64,000 nt of DNA from Urechis unicinctus (lineage: Eukaryota > Annelida > Polychaeta > Xenopneusta > Urechidae), in assembly GCA_034190875.2 (NCBI GenBank), contig CM067350.1:20668855-20732854 (forward strand), written 5' to 3'. Positions within the stretch are counted from its first letter, which is position 1. Every line of letters begins with the position of its first letter. A program made the translations under genes and the position numbers. The notes under the pieces are model-generated. The model was not told the origin of the DNA and did no database searches. It saw only the letters and a list, made by a program, of their open reading frames with translations. Below are positions 14,476-27,252 of this stretch, one piece after another.

Positions 14476-16216
14476 CTTACCAAGTACCAAGTATCGCAGA
14501 ACAATTATGCAAAATTCGATATGTTTAAAGTTGTTATATCAAAAATGAATTCATTTTGCATATTAACATAAGAAGAAAATGGCAAAATCCCCCTCCCCAC
14601 CCCACAAAACGCAATACTAACAAACCCAATTTATTTTATTTTCAAACCATGTAAATAATCCAGCGGGAAATAGGCTTGCTCATATGTAGACCGTTTTACA
14701 TGTGAAGTGCTTTGGCCACGTTCGATATAATGGATAGAAGCAAAGCATATTAACTTGGGACATAAGGGCTACATAATAGGGCATTGTGTTCCGAACCGAT
14801 ACTAGTCCACACCTATATGTTACGTTCATTAGGTTGCAGAAGCCGTAATGACTCTTTTGTGGAGGTACAATGGTTTTATTCATAGCAAACGACTAGTCCA
14901 TAAAAGTGATGGAAAAGGCTATTAGTATGCCAACGGAATAGCCATAATCCAAAACGAATGCACATGGCATTTGATGCTGCTAGAGAAAAACACTTAATAG
15001 TCGACTTTCATAATATTGATTAAGGGAACTTCCATGACACTGATCAGAATGAAAGCGGGCATAGCAATGCTGAATGCGGTACTGATGTATTCCCAGGGCT
15101 CAGCATTCTACATTTGTAAAAACACATACGAGTTAGCAAACTTGTGATTTCCACTTAAGTCACATACGTTCTTCTACTTCACTGTTTATCATCCCGGCCT
15201 GCATAACAATGAACCTGCTTATCTGAGCACGCCCAGGGTTTATGTACGCGCCCTTCGCGGCCATAACTGCGCCCAATATCGTATATATAATAACATTCAA
15301 CGTTCAGTTCATGGATGCAGTGATTACAGTTGGCCCTTATGCCTAGGTTCAGATCTGCACCGAATAACATATCCTTTACTTTGCCTATGTATGTGCATTC
15401 CAACAAAGTACGAGCTGAGTCGTGTGGTTAAAAATGGCTTTGTTTATGCTTTGGTAGTTACAATCCCATAGTGACAGCTAAAACTTTTAATATTGAAATA
15501 AAGAACTTAAAACTGATCTGATGTGCCGAACGTGTAATTGTTTCCGCACATGGTCTATGAATTATCAATTATGACAAGATATATTTTCATACGACAGCAC
15601 ATTCAGCTGCAATCCAACGGCAGCAGTATGCAGTCTTTTACTTTGGCATGCAAATAAAATTTTCGTGGCAAGACAATTGTTGTTGTGTGTATTTAAGCTT
15701 TCATTTTTTTGCGTACAAATGTAAGAAAGCTTTAAACGGAAAACGTGGCTGGTTTTGGTATGCGCCAGTCACACTCATAACATAGAAGTAGAAAAATCAC
15801 CATTCACCTTACGAGGCCGTCTTTTTGGCATTCATCTGTTATGACGAGCTTGTATCATCGGCGTATTCTCTTGTTCGTGAATGGCAGTAGTATCATTTTA
15901 CTGTGTTAATAAGCGCATACTGCTTTGGGATGGTGACTTATGGCTTGGATAAAACGGCAATTTATTAATCACTATATTCTTCCACGACTAGCGGATATGA
16001 TAATGTTGAGGGTATACTCGAATGCATTCAAGTGTTATGGCTTTAATATATTGTAAATAAGCCCGACAACCTAAGAGCTTTCATTTTGTTTGTCATTGTC
16101 ATATACCTCATGACATAACTGGCAATTGCTGAGCGATCGATAGACCTCTCATCAAGCTTAATTACCCTTAATAATTTTGCCATTTTATTGGGAAATAATT
16201 GTTCCTAAAACATCGA

Positions 16217-16627
16217 ATATATAATGTGGATACCTGAGCAAACACCATCGCCGAAAGCATTGGCATATGCAGAACCTATGAGGCATAATATTCGCTTCGG
16301 TACGTAATGCCAGTGCTCATACTTTCAGTTACGATATACTTAATATATATCAGTCACTTAAGGGTGTAGATCACGTTAGCATTCGTAATACCACCTCGTT
16401 TTTATTTGCTGATTTGTGCCGCTTCATAGATAAGAATGAAGTGCTATTCCAATACAAGGCAACAAGATGCGGCCATGCGTTTATTATTTAGCAGCGTCAG
16501 TTGTAATAAAAGTAGACATCTACCTCGATATGTTGCTCATAATCTAAAATATATAATCGGGATTCGAAGAGTACACCACGAAGGTTGCAATCGTGGTGGC
16601 TGCCGTCTGCCGGATGTCCTGGTTTGA
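16217..16627. other. Spacer with nothing recognised
   Basis: Non-repeated in this window; no coding, RNA or repeat feature that I can support. Confidence 0.5.
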
Positions 16628-17098
16628 TCACATTGTCAGCGATACCTGTAACACTAGGAAGGTCTCCGGCTTACAGGTAAAGTATAGCTTATGTTGATAC
16701 GACTCTACTAACTTCTTTGTTAGACCTTGGTTGTCCCTGTAAATGGTGTTGTGGTGAAGGTTTCCAATCGCAGGTGTGTCAAGGTATAGTTCACTGTTCT
16801 GGTTGTCATCTGTGGCTTCGCTGATCATCTCGTTGACATCTGATTTGAGCATTCCAGTCATTTGCCTTGTTCCCTGGGAGCGGCAGATTCGTTTCCAATG
16901 ATTGGTCTTACCGCATGCCGTTTTTGTCGGTGCTAGTGATGGCGAGGATGTGGTTGCTGACGAGATTTGCTGCGCTTTTCTTTGAGCTGTTTTTCCCTTG
17001 TGCACCTGGGCTGGTCCGCAGCGCATTGACCGTTTGTCATCCTTTAAATCTTGCAGCTGCTTTCTGTGAGCTGCATATCGGCATTAACAGTAATTAAA
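16628..17098 (-). pseudogene. LTR-retroelement gag fragment (zinc-knuckle end)
   Basis: A 132-codon minus-strand frame starts with ATG at 17,026 and ends at 16,628. It contains CGKTNHWKRIC, which resembles the second half of the CCHC-type knuckle of Gypsy-type gag-pol polyproteins (C..CGKTNHW...C). An acidic spacer follows, then a stretch ending KPETF near where an aspartic protease (D-T-G) would begin. The first cysteine of the knuckle is not clear and the frame stops before any protease motif, so I read it as a decayed fragment. It lies immediately outside the tandem duplication that starts at 17,099 and is a different family from the Gypsy pair at 23-31 kb. Assignment rests on one motif. 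Confidence 0.4.
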
Positions 17099-17805
17099 TC
17101 AGTATCTGAAATATTCGTGTTCATTTTTTTTGTGGCGAAGGTGATTAGTGCAGGTTAATTAATTTTTTTATTAACTATTTTCTCACATCTCAAAGGCTAA
17201 ACGTGATGTACTTTCGCGGAGCAAGTTAATTCATCTATCTTTTCCATTGACAAACATTCAGGTTATTGACACGATTCATTCGTAGAAATACACGATCGTC
17301 TTCCATAATGGTCAGCCATGTTCAATGTAATTGATTCAGCAAACGAACGATGTACTCATATCAAATCATATTTGTATTGTGAGAACATCTTATCTCAAAC
17401 TTTTATACTCTAAACACAACAATCACAACCTTAAAACTTTAATTAGCCCAGGTATTCTACTTGTGTAGTAGTAAGTCTGTTGATTGAGAGACAATTGCAT
17501 AGCTGATCTCTCGAAGCGATGAACTGGTATCAATAAAAGAACGACGCAGGGTGCTGTTGGTTGACTGGGGCTAAGCGGCTGGCAATGGCGCTGCGCCCGC
17601 ACGTAGTGGCGTCTGGCGTTGGGGATTTCCATTTTGGCTGCTGGAAAAAAAAGTGGTGCCTTGTGTGAGGTTGCCAAAGGTAGTCGTAAAGAATTGTAGC
17701 CTCTTATAAAGGTCACAAGATATATTGTCAGTGTGCTAACAAGCCGTCACTCTCCCGTTTGAGCAGTGGACAGCCGCGAACGATGTAGACACCTTTACCT
17801 ATGGT

Positions 17806-17971
17806 CACGTTAGTTTACCAGCAAACTAACGTGGCGGAGTCGGACCCGTTGGAAGATAGAAGCTCACCCAAAGTGAGCAGGGAGCAAAAAAATCTAAATT
17901 TTGTTTAAGCATAATTTAACGTGTAGTATAGATAAGTGGTGGTGTGCCACAACCGCCATTTTCTATACTAC
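17806..17971. repeat. Cluster of three hairpins in block A
   Basis: Three inverted repeats lie within 166 bp. First, 17,806-17,833 has perfect 11-bp arms cacgttagttt/aaactaacgtg around a 6-base loop. Second, near 17,865-17,881, has 6-bp arms gctcac/gtgagc. Third, 17,923-17,971, has perfect 10-bp arms gtagtataga/tctatactac with an inner ggtg/cacc pairing. All are kept in block A' (32,746-32,911). They lie next to a degraded gag-like frame and may belong to the same element. Confidence 0.7.
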
Positions 17972-17999
17972 TCAAACAGAAAAAAATCAAAGATGTGTA

Positions 18000-18877
18000 G
18001 TTGTTGCAAAGGACCCGGAGTTCTTCTATCAGATCTTGAAAGCCGTTCGACGGCGAATGTCAAGCTCATTCAACGCCTCATAGAGTGGGCTGATCGCATA
18101 GGGCAGCCAGTCATTACTTGATCAGCGCTCGAGGCATCTCCTTCTTCAGCCGCAGCTTGCACATGTGTGTTCACAACCTTTGCCACAGCTATAATGCCTC
18201 CTTGCAGGGTGTGTTGAATCTTTTGGAGGACGAAATCATGGTTCCTCGAACTGCGTCGAATCTCTGGGTTAAGCCGCACCACTTTCAGCCTGTCATAGTT
18301 ACCCGGCTTCGCCAGTTTCTGCAACAGGCTTTCTTTTGTGTCAACGTCCATACCCTGCTGTAAAAGGTCATGAAGCCAACTTAGGGTGGATCGGGGGTCC
18401 GTCGCTCTCAGCACGTTTGTCTGAGTTGTAAAGCTTAGTTTAGACTGTTGGGGAGGAGGGTGTATGTGGCCCACTTACAGCACACATCATCCATCCCCAA
18501 AGTATGCTGCAGTAAGCCCGCTCTTGTTCCTCGTTATCTCTCTCGTAATCGTCGTATGTAGATTTAAGTTGCTATACAACTGGGACGATGGCGTCCATAG
18601 AGACCGTGAGGGAGGCCATTGTTTGATGACTGGTCTGCGTGATCTGGCCTGGATCGTTTCTTCTAAGGTTTAGAAGGTTGCGCAATGACGTCTTTGGTAG
18701 CCTTGTGCAGCTGTGTATTGCTGCGTCTTTTGGAAGATTTTCCATTTTCTTTGATGATTTCCTTCCTGGTTAACTCAGAAACGGCAGAAGATTCCTGACG
18801 GGACTCCTCTGTATATCGCGCGATGATACGTCATACTGAGCTTGAGATGAGCCACAGGTAATAATCATGGACGCCAT
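18000..18877 (-). pseudogene. Degraded retroelement gag-like sequence (possibly DIRS/Ngaro type), block A
   Basis: Minus-strand frames hold a 134-codon stretch (18,474-18,070) with LNPEIRRSSRNHDFVLQKIQ. This resembles the pattern PENC..L..P.VN.EIW....R..D..LQ..Q seen in capsid-like proteins of tyrosine-recombinase retrotransposons. Upstream (18,877-18,572) is an N-terminal part with ATG start whose frame carries a TAA stop near 18,770; the paralogous copy in A' has a lysine codon there. Frames do not connect, so it is broken. No recombinase or reverse transcriptase is recognisable nearby, and the family call is from memory of the motif only. Confidence 0.35.
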
Positions 18878-20138
18878 GATGTCACCTACAAAGTGTAAAT
18901 TTGTTCACCAATGACATAGCTCCTCATTTACTACGCAGACTGCAATAAAACACTGCTCATTATATAATGATTATTGGTCGCCCAGAAAAGCCTCAAGAGT
19001 TCAAAAGCGCAAATCAGACAATTTGACATAGATAATCAGCTTTTTAAGTCAATGCCATTTTCATTTTCCACCGTAACCTGCTTATGATTTCTGAATAGGA
19101 AAGTATTATGCTGTGGGATGCCTCGAAGTGTTATGTACTGGGCATATCACAGAGAGTCCAATTATTTGCATATAGGGATAAAGATATACACAGTCAGGCG
19201 CCACATGGCAATTCATGTTCACTAAACTTCTAAGATAAGGATACCATCATGTGTTCAATGAGACATTAGAACTTCGCCATTCACGTTTCCATTCATGATA
19301 TAATTAAATCTCCTGGTACACTGTGCTTTCTATATTTATAAGTATTTTAGATGCAGCGTTGTAACGTTTTAGCCCGTATGGGCTCTCTTTATGAATTTAT
19401 CTGTAATATTCACCATTGTGTGAGGTTATCAGAAGGGATGAGCTGTCGTGTTGGGTGATATCATTGCAGAATTCTATTCCCCAGCTGTCAGTAAATTCAA
19501 ATTCCAACTGATATTTTAACGGTGCGTTATTGGCCTTTATACTTATCAACTCCATGAAAACCTCCGTAATCTATACGTACGACCATTGTATCTGCGCACC
19601 AATAACAGTCTTATGGTTTCTAGCTTATACCCGTTTATATATGGTATGATATTCCATCACCATAAGGAAAGCCCTTGCAGGTTATTTAATCGTTTGAACA
19701 TATTGTTCAGGGGCAGTATTGTTATTTCGAGAAATATGATTCTTTGTAGTGCAAAATGGTCGTGTTTGTCCTTTTCCCGAATGCCATTCTCATATTAGTG
19801 TTGTCAAAGGAAGCTTGAAAACCTGATGTATAAGGTATAAGGCCCGTCATATATTAAATTCATTGCCAAGGTAAATAGTACAATGGTAATGAATATAGTC
19901 GCATCAAGTCGTAACCCAAACGTTATAGCAACACCAAGATGCTTACCGTCCAGCTTAGTTTATATAGTACATTATTATTATTGGTTGCTTAGACTATCGA
20001 CATGTAATGCTAAAGAACCGTCAAAGCTCTGATTAATGCACGCTCCCTCCAATCTGAGGGATGAAATATCACAAGTGGTTAGTGTATTCATTAAACGAGG
20101 CATGCAAAGCTAATAAGCGTAAAGCTCAAGCATTCATT

Positions 20139-21110
<972 letters not shown>

Positions 21111-22908
21111 GGCAAAGTGGTCAGCCAGAGGGAAGGGAAGAAAATAAAGGCAATACGTTAAAAGCGTGATGTTCTATTTTCTCTTATCTTCAGTCGTTAT
21201 GTTACACCACATCGTATAATGCATGTTCAGAGTAATTATCTACAGTGTATCGCTACCGGCAGCAACAACTGAGCATCCTCTAAATCATTAAATAGGCCGG
21301 TTTATTTAATTGTTTAAAAGGTCCTATCCACTTTATATAACCTTATTGATTGCCGGATTCAATAGATCTGCGAACGCGGAGGAATGCCTAATCAAATGGC
21401 ACAGATAGCAGTTGCATTTTATGGGACGTTTAATCTGATGTCAGCATGTATTGGAAACGTAGGAGTAGACATCAACAATACCATGTGACATTTGATTGAA
21501 TTTCTGACTAATGGCAATAATATACGGCATGATCATTTTACAACTGCTGCTCTGTTTCTAAATTACCCTTATGTTGATAGCCATTAGGCGCTAACTGCAT
21601 ATGCGCTGCCCATAATATCTAACGCGTGATTTACTTAACCAAACATAGCACCGAGCAAATTCCATAGTTTAACAATAAAGACAATATTCAAGGCATAAAT
21701 ACTATATTACCTTCATTTCCATCGGAACTAGGTGTCGTCTTATGTAACTTAAGCCCAAAAAGACATTCCAGTGCTCATTTACAAAGAGTTGTCTGCTTAC
21801 GGAAGCAATTGTAAACCTGACAGCGATATCGTGTAACTATCATAGTTATTTAAGACTGAATTAAGACACCACACTTCATGTACACAAACTTTTTTTTCCA
21901 CTTTCGATTGTAATTCCATAATTTAAACACACCATAACGCAATGTGGTAGATGTTCTTTCAATCCGGTTGTTTGTCATGAAATGGTATAACTAAGTCCGT
22001 TGTTGACAAGCACACCTCCACCAAAGTTACCAATTTGTTTAGATACTATGGTGAAGCTTCTGCTCGTTAAGTTTGTATTGCTATAACACAAAGGCGAGTT
22101 CGATAATTTGATATAATAACCAGTAAGCAATATGCAAAACCTTGATGTTTTCTGTATTCTTATACTAAATGAAGTTGATTACCTGTAAGAGATTTTCGCA
22201 AGTAGATATAATGCGCACCCCGGATCATTATGTTTGGTTTGTTTTCAAAACAACCGAACCAAAACGCATGTATTTTCTCGTACCCAAAATTAACATTGGA
22301 ACGATGAGGTACATTAAGTTAGACACTCAGAAATTACACATAAGAAATCATTTGATTATCCTTTACTGAAACATCAGTTAGGAAGACCATGGTTGTTGTG
22401 ACTGAGGGTAATGACACCGCTGCCCCTGTCTTGCAATCGTACCTTTATTCGTAATCCACTGCCTCTCACCAGCCGCATAAAAGATAACTTTTGCTTTACA
22501 AGGATTGATTGCTTTGTTGAAAAACTTTTCCTATTTCATCAACACGAAATATTCAGATGTGATGACGTCATGCAATGCTCCGCATGGCTCAATAGATATC
22601 AATTCGTGAAAACATCAGCTTTATAGAAGATTATAATAGAGGGCCTGTCAAACAGTGGAGCTACGCCACGTGGTTAAATGCGAATATTTTGAAATACGCG
22701 ATGATGAAGGTAATCGGATCACGATGAGTGAGAAAAGAAAGGCAATATAGGTGTATTGTATGATATATACTTTCCTATGTGCATATCACTGTACGTGTTA
22801 CTATGTGAACCAAATAGATAGGTGAGGTTTGGCTATTCTTAGATGCACTGCAGCTTTACTTCTTAGGGGGAAAAGGCGACACGCACTACTAAAAGCTGCA
22901 TTTCATTT

Positions 22909-23173
22909 ATGCTGTCTATGTGTCACTGCTGTTCTCATGTTTATAAGCGCATAAGCATATTCCAGTCTGCTATTATACCGATAATCAAAAATAGCAATGG
23001 GGATATAAGCGATATAAATAACCACCGGCCCATTGCTGTCGTCACATCTTGTTCGAAACTTTTTGAATTAGTGCAACTCGATATCACAGACGGGTATCTT
23101 ACTACCTGTGATAATCAATTTGGCTTCAAGGCCGGTCACGCAACCGATTTATGTATTTACACCGCTAAGAGCA
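22909..23173 (+). pseudogene. LINE reverse transcriptase fragment, 5' part (interrupted by Gypsy)
   Basis: The frame encodes PIIKNSNGDISDINNHRPIA, a serine-rich SKLFELVQ segment and DNQFGFKAGHATDLCIYTAK. These match the fingers region of reverse transcriptases of CR1/jockey-type non-LTR retrotransposons (P..K...GD..d..NyRPIA...S..SKlFE; dnQFGFk..h.Td). No ATG-to-stop gene exists here: the fragment lacks the endonuclease and is cut at 23,173 by the Gypsy 5' LTR; the remainder resumes at 30,707. The uninterrupted paralogue is at 50,721-51,715. Confidence 0.8.
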
Positions 23174-23337
23174 TGTGGTGTATTTGTGTTTCGTATGCTG
23201 TTTGCAGATTGCACTTGTAAATCTCACTTTCACGCATATGCCCCGCGCTCACGTGTTGTTGACTGCCTCCATTTTGAATTAAAGTTTAGTATTAAATTAC
23301 CAGTGTTATTTGCCTTCACGCAACCAGAAACGCTACA
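23174..23337 (+). repeat. 5' LTR of Gypsy element 1
   Basis: Starts TGTGGTG directly after the genomic gagca and ends cgctaca, about 164 bp. The start is fixed by the repeat after the polypurine tracts at 27,137 and 30,690. The end is inferred from the primer-binding site, because no complete second LTR exists here. A possible poly(A) signal-like attaaa lies near 23,280. Confidence 0.75.
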
Positions 23338-23340
23338 AAT

Positions 23341-23357
23341 TGGCTGACGAGGATGTG
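23341..23357 (+). other. Probable primer-binding site (serine-tRNA-like)
   Basis: The sequence tggctgacgaggatg matches the complement of a metazoan tRNA-Ser(GCU) 3' end (tggcgacgaggatg) apart from one inserted t. That primer is typical of Mag-like Gypsy elements. It lies 3 bases after the LTR. Confidence 0.55.
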
Positions 23358-23487
23358 TGCTATTCTTTGCTAAAGTACCCGCTACCATTTCCCACGGATG
23401 TTGGACGCTGTCATCGCCTAGGTGAGCCCAGGATCGCCGATGATCCCAGCAGCAACGGTACCGTAGCAACTTCCCACTCATTTCAAA

Positions 23488-25587
23488 ATGGAGGACCATG
23501 TCAATCTGTCGCTGCCCCCATTCAACCCAGAGCCGCACGACTCGTGTGCGACACGCTGGGACCGCTGGCTGAAAAGATTTAACAACTTCGTTGTGGCCAA
23601 AAATATCACAGACGACAACCGAAAACAGGCCATGTTACTGCACTACGGGGGAGAAGAGGTATTTGAGATTCATGAAGCACTGTCCGTCAAGGGTCAAACG
23701 ATCGACTCGTATACAAGCCTCACCGCGAAACTCACAGAATATTTTGCGCCAAAGCGAAATGCCGAGTACGAGGTATACCTGTTCCGACAGACGACACAAC
23801 AGACTGGTGAGACGCTCGACAAATTCTATGCGCGATTACTGCAAATGTCGAAAAATTGTGACTTTACTGATGCTGCCCGCGAGATAAAGTCTCAGATTAT
23901 CCAGAAGTGTGTTTTATCGAAAATTCGCGATAAGGGACTTCGTGAACCAAATCTATTGCTGTCCGACCTGCTACAGTATGGCCGTACACTCGAAGCGACC
24001 ATGACCCAAGTGAAGTCCATGGGTGGATCGACGGAACACTCCAAGGCTACGCCTGTTGTTCACCGTGTCGATGCTTGTCCCGGATTGTTCAAGCAACGTT
24101 TCAACAATCCGAAACCACATAAACGTGTGCCAAACCAGCCGTCTACGTCAACGGGCCAAGCCAAGACTTGCTGTCCTGGTTGTGGCAATGCAAAGGGTCA
24201 CATGAATCGAGCCAAGCATTGCCCTGCTTGGGGTAAGCAGTGCGGGAAATGCAGCAATTACAACCATTTCGCATCAGTGTGCCGTGGAGGTGCACCAGCC
24301 CCGCAGCGTCAATCACCTGCCGCTAACGCTCACGCCCGTACTCACTTTGTGCAAGATGCGTCAGCAGTTCTGGATAGTTCCGAGTACGCTGTGTTCACTG
24401 TCCAGTCTCGCTCACCGCGAGGTCCTTATGTGTGCGAGATCAAACTCAATGGTTTTCCGACCCATATGGAGATAGACACTGGTGCCGCGCTCAGTCTCGT
24501 AAGTGCTCAGCAATACGATCGATTACCCCGTTCGGTACCACTCGACACAAGCAACCTACCAAACCTGAAGACATATTCAGGCGACGTGATCCAGCCATTG
24601 GGACGTTGTGTTGTGCATGTCGAACATGAAGGCCAGAATTATGATCTCCCTTTACTTGTCGTCCCCGGCGATGGTCCAAACTTGCTTGGGAGAGATTGGC
24701 TGCAGTGTGTTAGGCTTAACTGGCCTCACCTCCACCGTGTAGAGGCTGCGCCATTCGGCAGTCTTCCTAAACTCTACCCGCAGTTGTTCTCAAATAAACT
24801 TGGTTGTGTGAAAAACGTCTCCGCGAAACTTGTCGTGGATGAGAATGCAACACCGCGATGCTACAAGCCGCGCCCCGTTCCCTACGCGCTCCAAGCGAAG
24901 GTCGAAGCGGAGTTGGAACGTCTTCAGTCCGAAGGAGTCATCCGTCCTTTTGAATTTGCCGACTGGGCTGCGCCCATCGTTCCGGTGCTGAAGTCAAACG
25001 GTGACATCAGAATTTGTGGTGACTACAAGCTCACTGTGAACGCCGCCACGAAAGTCGACAAATATCCGATTCCGAACATCAAAGACTTGTACGCGAAACT
25101 TGCTGGTGGTAAATACTACTCGAAACTCGACTTGAGTCACGCTTATCAACAGGTTCCACTTGATGAGGGATCCCAGAGACTCACCACCATCACTACCTCA
25201 AAAGGTCTATTTGCTTATACGCGTCTGTGCTATGGTGTCTCGTCGGCTCCGGGAATCTTTCAGAGGATAATGGAGCAGGTTCTTCAAGGGATGCCGATGG
25301 TAGCCGTCTACCTAGACGATATCCTGGTGTCAGGCAATACGTACGAGGAAGCTCGCCGCAATCTCCATGTAGTGCTGCAGAAGCTTCAGGATGCTGGTCT
25401 CACGCTAAAATTGGAAAAATGCCAAAGCGATATCACCGACAGCCAGCGCCCGTATTCAGCGTTGGGCCCTGATTTTAGCAAACTACCGCTACCACTTACG
25501 CTATCGCCCTGGTTCCCAGATAGCCAACGCAGACGGTCTCAGCAGACTACCCGTCAATACTGGTTTGACGTCCGTGCCAGTCCCTGA
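23488..25587 (+). pseudogene. Gypsy gag-protease-reverse transcriptase, element 1
   Basis: A 699-codon frame from an ATG at 23,488. Residues 1-200: capsid-like region (WDRWLKRFNNFV, TLDKFYARLLQM). About 227-265: two zinc knuckles (CCPGCGNAKGH and CGKCSNYNHFASVC). About 329: protease motif DTGA. About 489-640: reverse transcriptase with DWAAPIVPVLKSNGDIRICGDY, KLDLSHAYQQ and catalytic YLDD at about 607. After KLEKCQ the frame is wrong: the connection domain and most of RNase H are missing. The DNA from about 25,450 encodes the RNase H end (QRWAL, then NADGLSRLP) in another frame, so the last 50 or so residues are out-of-frame read-through. The polyprotein therefore cannot continue into integrase. 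The break is shared with element 2, so it predates their separation. Confidence 0.9.
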
Positions 25588-27006
25588 AGAGACAATTCTA
25601 GCCCTCTCAAGTCTCGACAACACTCCAGTTACGGCAAAACTGGTGGCTCAGTGGGTTGCCAAGGACCCCATACTCTCGCTTGTGGCCAAGTACTTGCGCG
25701 AAGGGTGGCCATCTGCCGCAGGAGAAGAGTTAGCGCCGTATTTTCATCGAAGAAATGAACTTTCAATCGAGCAAGGATGCATTTTGTGGGGATCCCGTGT
25801 CGTTATCCCACCCCCAGGCAGAGACACTATTCTTGCCGATCTCCATGAAACACACCCCGGAATAGTCCGGATGAAATCCCTTGCCAGAAGCTATATCTGG
25901 TGGCCCGGGATGGACAAAGAAATGAAGCTACCGTACGTTCGTGTCACTCTTGTCAGCAACAAGCTGTCAGCCCACCGAAAGGTAACCTACACCCTTGGGA
26001 GTGGCCGGGAAGGCCCTGGCACCGCCTCCACATTGACTACGCTGGGCCCGTGGAAGGCAAGATGCTGCTAGTAATCGTGGATGCACACAGCAAGTTCGTT
26101 GAGTGTCATATCGTGCCCTCTGCAAACTCCGCGAACACCATCATCAAGCTACTACAGACGTTTGCTACCCACGGTCTTCCTGCACAACTGGTCAGCGATA
26201 ATGGTACGCCCTTCACCAGCGAAGAATTTGCCCAGTTCTGCAGGAACAATGGCATAAAGCACATCCGCAGTGCGCCATACCATCCCGCCAGCAACGGTTT
26301 AGCAGAACGTGCAGTCCAAACCGTCAAGAACGGCTTGAGGAAAACAGTCGGTCCCAATCTCGAGACTCGCTTGTACCGTTTCCTCGCAACATATCGTCTC
26401 ACACCCCAGACAACTACTGGTGAATCACCCGCAGAGCTACTGCTTAAACGACGCCCGAGGTCTCGGCTTGACCTTCTGTGTCCTGACGTCCAAGGAAAGG
26501 TACTTGCCAAGCAAGCTAGTGGTCTCCGTGATCACGGCGATGAACGCTCGTTCATCTGTGGCGACGCTGTCTGGTCAATGAACTTTGCTGGCACCCCTAA
26601 ATGGTTACCAGGCGTGTTAGAGACTCAAACAGGCCCTGTTTCGTTCACGGTACGTCTGTCAGATGGACGCCTATGGAAGCGACACATCGATCACTTGCGT
26701 CAGCGACTGCCGCATGAGCCGCAACCCGAGCCGCTTGATACTGACGAACCAGTTGTTCAACTGCCGCTGCCGCGACCGGACGCCATAGGTCGACACATTG
26801 TTACAGAATCGTCTGCGAGCCGAGTTCCCGCAAACGCCAAGTCAGTTTCGCCTCCAGCTGCCCTAACGCCTCAACGGAACGTTAGCAATTCGGCAACACC
26901 ACCGCCATCTGAACATACCAGACCACCCGATGCTCGTATCACCACCACACCCCGCGAATCGACATCAGCCGCAACTCCCCCTACGACGATCATCACGTGT
27001 GATTAA
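25560..27006 (+). pseudogene. Gypsy integrase, element 1 (frameshifted)
   Basis: Begins with the linker after NADGLSRLP and runs through the zinc-binding H-H part, then shifts frame at about 25,922, where one base is missing compared with 29,500 in element 2 (gaaatgaag against gaaatcgaa). The remainder (25,923-27,006) reads on in a second frame with the D, D and E catalytic core and the proline-rich C-terminus. The end is shifted again by an extra c near 26,985. Element 2 keeps the same region open, so this copy is the damaged one. Confidence 0.85.
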
Positions 27007-27123
27007 ACCACCCGCTAGGTTAAACCTGTGAAATACTGTACAGGGTGTACGCCGAACGCTGCCCTTCTGTGTCTGTACTTTCTGAATTATAAAGACATTT
27101 TATGATTCGCCCCGCTCTAAGCT

Positions 27124-27136
27124 AAATGGGGAGGAA
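27124..27136 (+). other. Polypurine tract of element 1
   Basis: aaatggggaggaa immediately precedes TGTGGTG, as expected for plus-strand priming; the same tract occurs at 30,677-30,689. Confidence 0.8.
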
Positions 27137-27252
27137 TGTGGTGTATTTGTGTTTCGTATGCTGTTTGCAGATTGCACTTGTAAATCTCACTTTCACGCAT
27201 GCGCCCCGCGCTCACGTGTTGTTGACTGCCTCCATTTTGAATTAAAGTTTAG
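27137..27252 (+). repeat. Shared central LTR, 3' truncated
   Basis: Matches the first 116 bases of the 5' LTR with one or two changes, then jumps to the sequence equivalent to 23,607 of element 1. The last ~48 bp of the LTR, the primer site, the leader and the first ~40 gag codons of element 2 are therefore deleted. Confidence 0.85.

Larger units (their letters stand above)
12081..16216. repeat. 6-kb macrosatellite unit, copy 3 (3' truncated)
   Basis: Partial copy ending about 4.1 kb into the unit: similarity to copies 1 and 2 (4,085-4,105 and 10,145-10,165) stops at about 16,216. Positions 12,081-13,800 are almost identical to copy 1. From 13,800 on, substitutions and indels are frequent, including loss of about 20 bp near 13,850 and an inverted replacement at 14,353-14,475. 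This is the right edge of the array in this window. Confidence 0.88.
23174..27252 (+). mobile_element. Ty3/Gypsy LTR retrotransposon, element 1 (RNase H-deleted)
   Basis: Order: short LTR, primer-binding site, gag-protease-RT, internal deletion across RNase H, integrase, polypurine tract, LTR. The short LTR, the zinc-knuckle layout and the serine-tRNA-like primer site suggest the Mag/C-clade part of Gypsy. It is inserted in the same orientation as the surrounding LINE pseudogene. It shares its right LTR (27,137-27,252) with element 2. No envelope-like frame is present between integrase and the polypurine tract. Confidence 0.9.

Noticed and set aside
17423-17716. 97-codon minus-strand frame in block A
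   Set aside because: No motif, and the block A' equivalent is interrupted; probably chance.
25560-26071. Separate small gene upstream of the integrase
   Set aside because: It is the in-frame linker and zinc-binding part of the same Gypsy polyprotein, cut off by deletion and frameshift.
26106-26510. 134-codon minus-strand frame
   Set aside because: Antisense shadow of the Gypsy integrase; recurs at 29,809-30,087 for the same reason.
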